A DNA stretch of 64,000 nucleotides from Brotaphodocola sp003480315 (GTDB taxonomy: Bacteria > Bacillota > Clostridia > Lachnospirales > Lachnospiraceae). Where the stretch lies: the NCBI RefSeq assembly GCF_964246085.1, contig NZ_CAXTPD010000015.1; one strand, given 5' to 3'. Numbering within the stretch: position 1 is the first letter of the stretch; every line of letters starts with the position of its first letter. The notes under the pieces are model-generated. The model was not told the DNA's origin. It ran no database searches and saw only the letters and a program-made list of their open reading frames with translations. A program made the position numbers and the translations under genes. Shown one piece after another: positions 1-6,668 of the stretch.

Positions 1-24
1 GCGTATCCGCCGATATTTAGTCTT

Positions 25-76
25 GCTGCTTAAAGCAGCTGAGAAGCACGTGACTTTAGTCATGTGAGGTTCACAT
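25..76. mobile_element. Palindrome cluster resembling an IS200/IS605 right end
   Basis: Three palindromes lie back to back at 25-39, 47-66 and 62-76, exactly where the receiver reading frame that follows becomes unrecognisable. IS200/IS605-family elements carry such imperfect hairpins at their ends, and the right end often follows tnpB without a target duplication. I infer that an element lying mostly to the left of the window interrupts the kinase gene here. No transposase is visible, so this is tentative. Confidence 0.35.
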
Positions 77-77
77 C

Positions 78-368
78 TTCGAGAAATCTGCACCGGATTA
101 TTTTGGGGTAATTTATATGGATATTATGATGCCGAGGATGAATGGTCTGGATGCGGCAAGGACAATCAGGGAAATGAAAAGAAGGGATGCCAAGAGGGTT
201 CCGATCATTGCAATGTCCGCAAATGCCTTTGCAGAAGACATTATCAACAGCCGGCTGGCTGGAATGAATGTTCATCTTGCAAAGCCGCTGGATGCGGAAA
301 AAATGATCATTGCCTTAAAACAATGCATGGCAGATAATAGCGATGTAAAACTGCACGAAGATTTGTAG
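78..368 (+). pseudogene. Receiver domain remnant of a hybrid histidine kinase (5' end missing)
   Basis: The frame shows a CheY-like receiver second half with the phospho-acceptor block MDIMMPRMNG (Asp codon at 120), the PIIAMSANAF strand and the HLAKPLD lysine loop, ending at residue DL before a stop. Recognisable sequence begins near position 78 (FEKSAPDYFG). Upstream, an in-frame TAG at 57 and palindromes replace the expected first half. Families of this kind end hybrid sensor kinases, so this is probably the broken 3' end of a kinase like the two intact ones downstream. An internal ATG at 117 exists but would give half a receiver without the acidic pocket, so translation to a working protein is unlikely. 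Confidence 0.75.
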
Positions 369-376
369 GAATAAAA

Positions 377-416
377 AGACAGAGCATATAAAGTTGTTAT
401 ATGGTCTGTTTTTTTA
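377..416 (+). terminator. Rho-independent terminator after the receiver remnant
   Basis: The inverted repeat 377-391 / 397-409 is followed by a run of seven T. It separates the remnant from the riboswitch-controlled unit downstream. Confidence 0.85.
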
Positions 417-530
417 TTCCTTAGAAGAAGCAGGCTGTTTGCAACGAGGGAGGAAGCCGAGAAGAGTATTGAGAAGGCACCAGAGACAGCTTTTTTGTCA
501 TTTTTAAGCAGGAATGCGGTCATATTTTTC

Positions 531-559
531 TTGTGCACCGTGTGATGCAAGCGTATAAT
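531..559 (+). promoter_or_regulatory. Sigma-A promoter of the riboswitch-controlled sensory locus
   Basis: TTGTGC (531-536), a 17-base spacer and a perfect TATAAT (554-559). Transcription would start near 566, just upstream of the c-di-GMP riboswitch. Confidence 0.7.
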
Positions 560-587
560 AAAATTGAGTTTTTTACATAAGCTTAAC

Positions 588-668
588 GGAAATAGGATGA
601 TGGGCAAATTAGATGAAAGTCTGAGACGCAAAGCTACAGGGCCTGTAAAATGGCAGCCAGCTGCATGA
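588..668 (+). promoter_or_regulatory. Cyclic-di-GMP-I (GEMM) riboswitch aptamer
   Basis: The conserved GEMM-I core is readable: GGGCAAA near 602, GATGAAAGTCTGAGACGCAA around 612-631 (the GAAA tetraloop segment and the GACGCAAAGC core), then ACAGGGCCT and ATGGCAGCC around 636-658. This spacing matches the class I c-di-GMP riboswitch consensus. A terminator hairpin follows at 673-708, so control is probably by conditional termination. The regulated unit starts with the lipoprotein/receiver remnant at 761, and with no promoter visible before 1820 may extend through the intact kinase operon to 9617. Confidence 0.93.
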
Positions 669-672
669 AATG

Positions 673-708
673 ATGTGCACTGTCTGTCTGGCAGTGCATA
701 TTCTTTTT
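673..708 (+). terminator. Expression-platform terminator of the c-di-GMP riboswitch
   Basis: ATGTGCACTG (673-682) pairs with CAGTGCAT (692-699) and is followed by TTCTTTTT. It sits directly 3' of the aptamer, as expected for a riboswitch expression platform. Confidence 0.8.
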
Positions 709-760
709 CAATTTGAAACAATCGGAATTGCTGACAGGAGATGAGAGGATAAGTGAATTT

Positions 761-1765
761 ATGGAATTAAGAAAAATACTGGGTCTATCTGCTGTTGCGG
801 GACTGCTGTGCCTTACAGGCTGTACAGATAAAACGGTGTCCGGAGAGCATGAGGCAGTCACGGTTCTGGCCCCTTTTTTGGACTGCGACCGTCTGGCCTG
901 AACTGGTACATGAGAAGTATCCGGAAGTAAATCTGGAGATTCTTTGCTATTCGGGTGCAAACACAACACAATATTTACAGAATATGTTAGCAGCAGATGA
1001 TCTTCCCGATATTTGTACACAGACAGTTTATGATCCAAACATCAATGACATGAGTGACAAGATGATTGATCTTTCAAGTTATGATTTTACAGACAACTAT
1101 GTAGAATCCAGACTGCAGGATGTCTCAGATGATGGAGCCATTTACATGCTTCCGTCAGCCTACAGCTGTGCCTGGCGCAGATTGCATATCCGGGTTATGG
1201 ATTTCAATATATGTGTAATATTGCGGACACGGGATTTCTGGGAACTTTTCAGGGCAAGCAGTGGCAAAAGGATCTGAAAATTGCAGAGGATAGAACGGCT
1301 GTGCTGACGGCACAAGAAGAAACAGATGAGCTGGATGGCAATATCCTGCAGGGAATGAGGTTTTTATGTGCTGAGGATAATGACCTGAACGCAGAGATCC
1401 TGACAGAACTGTTAAAAATTGAAGGCGCTGAGTGCACCATCTGTGAAAATGGTGAAAGGATCCTGGAGGCATTTGAGCAGTCTGCCCCGGGGGATTATGA
1501 CATGATCCTGATGGATGTGCAGATGCCTGTCATGAATGGCTATGAGGCAACAAAGGCAATACGCAGGAGCTCCCATGAACTGGCAAAGACGATCCCGATC
1601 ATTGCCATGACTGCCAATGCATTTTCGGAGGATATCCAGCATTCTCTTGCTGCAGGTATGAATGCCCATATTTCAAAGCCGGTTGATATGAAGATGCTGG
1701 AAAAGACGATAAGAAGCATAAAATTCCGTGGGGGGGGGGTACTGAAACGCAGGCCACTGAAATAG
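761..1765 (+). pseudogene. Decayed solute-binding lipoprotein fused to a hybrid-kinase receiver
   Basis: The start at 761 gives a lipoprotein signal peptide with lipobox LTGC, like the intact binding protein at 4813. The frame is lost at a run of six T at 874-879; removing one T joins it to the next frame (WPELVHEKYPEVN...), which resembles a family 1 solute-binding protein. Near 1160-1200 the frame is lost again and a third frame carries a short binding-protein-like stretch (GTFQGKQWQKD) followed by a complete receiver with DVQMPVMNGYEA and the HISKPVD lysine loop, ending at 1765. The kinase core is entirely absent. I infer a binding-protein/hybrid-kinase pair collapsed by deletion and frameshifts. 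A ten-G run at 1730-1739 may also have shifted the last residues. The receiver alone could still be translated from ATG 1211. Confidence 0.8.
1730..1739 (+). repeat. Homopolymeric G10 tract
   Basis: Ten consecutive G lie in the last codons of the receiver remnant. A one-base change in length switches the C-terminus between two short tails. Such tracts slip in replication and are also error-prone in sequencing. Confidence 0.9.
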
Positions 1766-1819
1766 CTTAAAAATCAACAGTACAGAAAGAATAACAGGCA
1801 AACATAACAAACAGCAGGG

Positions 1820-2647
1820 ATGGATATAAAAATGAAGGGAAAAACAGTGATTGCAGGCATTTTGCTTGCAGGTATTTCGGCGGGCATTCTAGCAGGGTGC
1901 AGAAATGCAGCTGCCAGTAAGCAGGAAACAAAAAGGCCTGTCATCACGCTCGGCAGTGACAGCTATCCGCCATACAACTATCTGAATGAAGATGGTATTC
2001 CGACAGGAATCGATGTAGAGCTGGCGACCGAAGCCTTCCAAAGAATGGGGTACGAGGTGAAGGTTGTCCAGATCAACTGGGAACAGAAAAAGGAACTGGT
2101 GGAGAGCGGGGAGATTGACTGTATTATGGGCTGCTTTTCCATGGAGGGACGTCTTGACGATTACCGCTGGGCCGGACCGTACATAGCAAGCCGTCAGGTG
2201 GTTGCTGTAAATGCGAGCAGTGACATTTATAAACTGAGTGACCTGGAGGGAAAGAATCTTGCAGTTCAGTCTACAACCAAGCCGGAAGGCATTTTTTTGA
2301 ACCGGACAGATGAGAGGATCCCGAAACTGGGAAATCTGATCAGTCTCGGACACAGGGAGTTGATCTATACATTTCTTGGGAAAGGATATGTAGATGCAGT
2401 GGCTGCACATGAGGAATCCATCGTTCAGTATAAGAAGGATTATGATACAGATTTTCGTGTCCTGGAAGAACCTTTGATGGTTGTGGGGATAGGAGTTGCT
2501 TTTGCAAAAGCTGATGACAGAGGAATCTGCGAGCAGATGAACCAGACACTGGAAGAAATGCGCCGGGATGGCACATCCCTGAAAATCATCGGAAAATATC
2601 TGGATGATCCGGAAAAGTATCTGGAGGTAGATGATCTTGGAGATTAA
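1820..2647 (+). CDS. Family 3 solute-binding lipoprotein (amino-acid type), kinase-associated
   Basis: About 275 residues with an N-terminal lipoprotein signal peptide (lipobox LAGC near residue 27) and a family 3 periplasmic-binding fold. Visible family features are the opening ITLGSDSYPPYNYL, GIDVELATEAFQRMGYEV, and the Asp/Glu-rich DCIMGCFSMEGR ligand segment. It would be anchored on the outer face of the membrane and bind a small polar ligand such as an amino acid. No permease or ATPase is adjacent. Its 3' end overlaps the following sensor kinase, which suggests it presents ligand to that kinase rather than to a transporter. The alternative start at 1832 gives a better-spaced initiation site and an equally good signal peptide. 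The ligand cannot be read from the sequence. Confidence 0.88.
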   Translation: MDIKMKGKTVIAGILLAGISAGILAGCRNAAASKQETKRPVITLGSDSYPPYNYLNEDGIPTGIDVELATEAFQRMGYEVKVVQINWEQKKELVESGEIDCIMGCFSMEGRLDDYRWAGPYIASRQVVAVNASSDIYKLSDLEGKNLAVQSTTKPEGIFLNRTDERIPKLGNLISLGHRELIYTFLGKGYVDAVAAHEESIVQYKKDYDTDFRVLEEPLMVVGIGVAFAKADDRGICEQMNQTLEEMRRDGTSLKIIGKYLDDPEKYLEVDDLGD

Positions 2648-4835
2648 GCGTAAGAAAAAAGAAAAACGGATCCAGATAGTCGGTGCTCTTCTTGGAATCT
2701 GTGTGGCCGCCGCAGCTCTGTTTTATTTTTTTCATGTGGAAAAGGCAGAGGCAGAGAGACGGATGGTGGAGATTGTAAACTACGTCAAGGTGCAGTGCTC
2801 AACCTACACCCATTATAATGAATCTTCGGAATCCAAAAGCCTTCTCCGTGCGATTGAAAGTGCCAGACAGATGAGTACCAATATTGATATGGAAACAGAA
2901 AACGGCGGTCAGCTGAGCCGGGAATTTTTGAAAGAGAATCTGCAGACGCTCTGGGTGGACGGGATCCTTATCCTGGATACAGAGGGAAGGACAGTCTGTG
3001 AATACAGCGCGAATGAGTCTCTGACCGATGAAATCACGGATTATCTGCAAAAAGACATTATCATGGATTTTGCCGGATATGAAGAACGAAGCTATTCGGA
3101 GCGGATAGCCAGAGCAGACGGGTCACGTATCGATATTGCAGCCTGCGCCAGAAAAGATGCACCGGGCATTGTTGCGATCTACTATTATACGTCTCCGGAA
3201 TTTGTCAGAAACTATACGCTGACGATACAGAGCCTTTTAAATGGCTATAGTACCCGGAAGGACGGTACGATTATTGTGGCGGACAAGGGAAGAGTCATTG
3301 CCAGCAACGATGAGAGTCTGCTTGGGCAGGATACCGCCGGCAACGAGATTGTGCAGGCAATGAAACAGAATACAGACAGCCGGCACATATTTCATCTGAA
3401 GCATGAGGGAACCGGATGTTACGGGATCATGCTGAAGCAGCGGGATTATTACATTTATGCGTATCTTCCGGATACGGAGGTCTTCCATGACCTGCCGCTC
3501 AGTGTAACAGCGGTTGTTTTCTTTTATTTTCTGATATTCAGTGTCTTCTGGTTCTGGATATACAGAACCAATCAGGCACACCGCAAAAAGGAGCAGGAAA
3601 AGGAAGAAAAATATAAAGCAGAGCTTTTGAGGGCAGCAAAAAGGGCAGATGCAGCCAATGAGGCAAAAACCGAGTTTCTCCAGAGGATGAGCCATGATAT
3701 CCGGACACCGATCAACGGAATCTGCGGCATGCTCGATGTGGCAGATCATTATGCAGACGATATGGACAAGCAGAGGGAATGCCGTACAAAGATCAAAGAG
3801 GCATCAAATCTGTTGCTGGAACTGGTAAACGAAGTCCTGGATATGAGCAAGCTGGAATCGGATGAAGTGATTCTGGAAGAAATCCCATTTCAGCTGGGCA
3901 GTATTTTTGAGGAAATCCTGGTTGTGATCGAGCAGATAGCCGCAAAACGGAATATCCGGATCGTGTGGGAGAAAAAAGAAGTGATACACTGGAATCTCAT
4001 CGGAAGTCCGGGATATGTGAAGCGGATCCTGATGAATATCCTGACAAATGCGGTGAAATATAACAGAGAAAGCGGATGTATCTATATCAGCTGCATGGAA
4101 ATCGCATCAGAACAGACAGGAATGGTGACCATGGAATTTATCTGCCGGGATACAGGGATCGGTATGACAGAAGCTTTTCAGAAACGTCTTTTTGAACCGT
4201 TTGCGCAGGAGCATGCCGGAAGCCGGACAAAATTTTCCGGAACCGGACTTGGAATGTCCATTACAAAAAAGCTGATCGAAAAAATGGGCGGAACGATTAC
4301 GTTTGAAAGTGAGCTGGGAAAAGGCACGACCTTTGTGTTCCGGATCCCGTTTCAAACAGATCCGGATGTGGAAAAGCGTGAAGAACAGAAGGCTGCAGCA
4401 GAAAGATCCATCAAAGGTCTGAAGATCCTTCTGGCAGAAGACAATGCGCTGAACATGGAAATTGCGGAATTTATGCTTCAGAATGAAGGGGCCTGTGTGT
4501 GTAAAGCATGGAATGGCCAGCAGGCGGCTGAGATATTCGAAAACAGCAGGCCGCACGAATTTGATGCCATTCTGATGGATATCATGATGCCGGTCATGAA
4601 TGGTTATGAAGCGGCAGAAAGGATCCGTTCTCTGGACAGAGAGGACGCAAAGGTGGTTCCGATCATCGCAATGACGGCAAACGCGTTTACAGAGGACAGG
4701 ATCAGAGCAAAGGAAGCGGGAATGGATGAACACATTGCCAAACCGATTGATGTAAAATTGCTGGTAAAGGTGATCTGCAAATTAGTTGGAAATGATTTCA
4801 TGGGGAGCTGTAATGAAAAAGAAAAAGTGGAATAG
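2637..4835 (+). CDS. Hybrid sensor histidine kinase with C-terminal receiver
   Basis: About 732 residues: a membrane segment near 14-32, an extracytoplasmic sensor region to about 285 (cache-like by layout), a second membrane segment near 288-312, a coiled linker, a HisKA box with the phospho-accepting His353 (MSHDIRTPING), a HATPase domain with N box NILTNAVKYN, DTGIGM and GTGLGM, then a receiver with Asp648 (LMDIMMPVMNGYEA). GGAGGT at 2623-2628 is only two bases from ATG 2631 but eight from TTG 2637, so TTG is the likelier start. The gene overlaps the binding lipoprotein upstream and the next lipoprotein downstream, so all are probably translationally coupled. There is no DNA-binding output domain; phosphate must pass on to an unlinked partner. 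Confidence 0.92.
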   Translation: MEIKRKKKEKRIQIVGALLGICVAAAALFYFFHVEKAEAERRMVEIVNYVKVQCSTYTHYNESSESKSLLRAIESARQMSTNIDMETENGGQLSREFLKENLQTLWVDGILILDTEGRTVCEYSANESLTDEITDYLQKDIIMDFAGYEERSYSERIARADGSRIDIAACARKDAPGIVAIYYYTSPEFVRNYTLTIQSLLNGYSTRKDGTIIVADKGRVIASNDESLLGQDTAGNEIVQAMKQNTDSRHIFHLKHEGTGCYGIMLKQRDYYIYAYLPDTEVFHDLPLSVTAVVFFYFLIFSVFWFWIYRTNQAHRKKEQEKEEKYKAELLRAAKRADAANEAKTEFLQRMSHDIRTPINGICGMLDVADHYADDMDKQRECRTKIKEASNLLLELVNEVLDMSKLESDEVILEEIPFQLGSIFEEILVVIEQIAAKRNIRIVWEKKEVIHWNLIGSPGYVKRILMNILTNAVKYNRESGCIYISCMEIASEQTGMVTMEFICRDTGIGMTEAFQKRLFEPFAQEHAGSRTKFSGTGLGMSITKKLIEKMGGTITFESELGKGTTFVFRIPFQTDPDVEKREEQKAAAERSIKGLKILLAEDNALNMEIAEFMLQNEGACVCKAWNGQQAAEIFENSRPHEFDAILMDIMMPVMNGYEAAERIRSLDREDAKVVPIIAMTANAFTEDRIRAKEAGMDEHIAKPIDVKLLVKVICKLVGNDFMGSCNEKEKVE

Positions 4836-6663
4836 AGTTTTAGCTGTATTTTGGGTGATGGCTGCAGTTATATCATTTTTGTCAGGCTGCAGTGGGAAGA
4901 GCGCGGAAAAAGAAGATGCGGAAACGATTACTGTGTATTTGTGGACCACAAAGCTGTATGAAACATATGCACCATACATTCAGGAGCAGCTTCCGGACAT
5001 CAATATTGAATTTGTAGTGGGCAATAACGATCTGGATTTTTACAGATTTCTGAATGAAAACGGTGGATTGCCGGATATTATAACCTGCTGCCGGTTTTCT
5101 CTGCATGATGCCAGTCCGCTAAAGGACAGTCTGATGGATCTTTCCACCACCAATGAGGCCGGTGCTGTCTATAATACATACATCCACAGCTTTACGAATC
5201 AGGATGGCAGTGTAAACTGGCTTCCGGTGTGCGCAGATGTACATGGCTTTGTGGTGAACAGAGATCTGTTTGAAAAGTATGATATTCCGCTGCCCACCGA
5301 TTATGAAAGCTTTGTTTCTGCCTGCCAGGCATTTGAAAAAGTGGGGATTCGAGGGTTTACTGCAGACTATTATTATGATTATACCTGTATGGAAACCTTG
5401 CAGGGCCTGTCTGCGGCAGAGCTGTCGACTGCAGCCGGACGCAGATGGCGTACCGCCTACAGTGATCCGGATAACAGCAGGAAAGAAGGTCTGGACAGTA
5501 CAATCTGGCCGAAGGCCTTTGAGCGGATGGAGCAATTTATCCGGGATACAGGGCTGAGCCGGGCTGATCTGGACATGAATTATGATGATGTGGCTGAGCT
5601 GTACAAAAATGGTAAGCTCGCCATGTATTTCGGAAGCTCTTTCGGAGTGAAAATCTTTCAGGATCAGGGTATTGATACAATATTTCTGCCATTTTTTGAG
5701 CAGAACGGTGAAAAATGGCTGATGACTACGCCATATTTCCAGGTGGCATTAAACCGTGACCTGACGCAGGATGAAGCGCGCCGGCAGAAAGCAATGAAGG
5801 TGCTGAATGTGATGCTTTCGGCGGATGCACAGGACCGGATCCTTTATGAGGGCCAGGATCTGTTAAGCTACAGTCAGGATGTGGATAACCAGCTGACGGA
5901 ATATCTGAAGGATGTGAAATCTGTGATTGAAGAGAACCATATGTATATCCGGATTGCGTCAAATGACTTTTTCTCCATTTCCAGGGACGTAGTTTCTAAG
6001 ATGATCTCCGGAGAATACGATGCCGGACAGGCTTATCAGTCCTTCCATACCCAGCTTCTCGAGGAGAATGCTGCTTCTGAGCCGGTTGTGCTGGATTCAC
6101 AGAAAGCATATTCCGACCGTTTTCATGCCAGTGGGGGCAATGCGGCATATTCTGTTATGGCAAACACTCTGCGCGGCATTTATGGTACGGATGTGCTGAT
6201 CGCGACAGCAAACAGCTTTACGGGAAATGTGCGGAAGGCAGGATATACGGAAAAAATGGCGAGCGCCATGATCATGCCAAACGGACTTTCGGCTTACAGA
6301 TGTGAGCTGAGTGGGGCCAAACTGAAAGAAACGGTCAGAAACTTTGTGGAAGGCTGGCCGGGAGGTTTTCGTCCCTTTAACCGCGGTTCGCTGCCAGTGG
6401 TCAGCGGGATTTCTGCGGAGATCAGGGAAACGGCGGATGGTTATACGCTGGAGAAAGTGACAAAGAATGGAAAAGCAGTTCGGGATGATGATACGTTTAC
6501 GGTAACCTGTCTGGCCATACCACAGCATATGGAAGCTTATCCGGCAGATGAAACGATAGTATTTGACAGAGCTGACAGCACGGTGAAAGATACCTGGATA
6601 AGCTGTATTTCGGATGGGGATGCTGTTCTTGCAGAGCCTGAAGATTACATGACTTTGAGGTGA
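4813..6663 (+). CDS. Solute-binding lipoprotein fused to a 5'-nucleotidase C-terminal-like domain
   Basis: About 616 residues. The start at ATG 4813 has a GGGGAG site just upstream and gives a signal peptide ending in the lipobox LSGC. Residues about 35-420 resemble family 1 (sugar-type) binding proteins (TITVYLWTTKLYETYAPYIQ, GLPDIITCCRF, QEGQ-like hinge). Residues about 430-616 differ. LRGIYGTDVLIATANSFTGN, CELSGAKLKETVRNF, LPVVSGISAEI and VTKNGKAVRDDDTFTVTCL follow the order of the 5'-nucleotidase C-terminal domain, without the N-terminal metallophosphatase. The protein overlaps the kinase upstream by 23 bases and abuts the kinase downstream. It probably senses an extracellular nucleoside, nucleotide or sugar, which is an inference. 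Confidence 0.8.
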   Translation: MKKKKWNRVLAVFWVMAAVISFLSGCSGKSAEKEDAETITVYLWTTKLYETYAPYIQEQLPDINIEFVVGNNDLDFYRFLNENGGLPDIITCCRFSLHDASPLKDSLMDLSTTNEAGAVYNTYIHSFTNQDGSVNWLPVCADVHGFVVNRDLFEKYDIPLPTDYESFVSACQAFEKVGIRGFTADYYYDYTCMETLQGLSAAELSTAAGRRWRTAYSDPDNSRKEGLDSTIWPKAFERMEQFIRDTGLSRADLDMNYDDVAELYKNGKLAMYFGSSFGVKIFQDQGIDTIFLPFFEQNGEKWLMTTPYFQVALNRDLTQDEARRQKAMKVLNVMLSADAQDRILYEGQDLLSYSQDVDNQLTEYLKDVKSVIEENHMYIRIASNDFFSISRDVVSKMISGEYDAGQAYQSFHTQLLEENAASEPVVLDSQKAYSDRFHASGGNAAYSVMANTLRGIYGTDVLIATANSFTGNVRKAGYTEKMASAMIMPNGLSAYRCELSGAKLKETVRNFVEGWPGGFRPFNRGSLPVVSGISAEIRETADGYTLEKVTKNGKAVRDDDTFTVTCLAIPQHMEAYPADETIVFDRADSTVKDTWISCISDGDAVLAEPEDYMTLR

Positions 6664-6668
6664 GAAGA

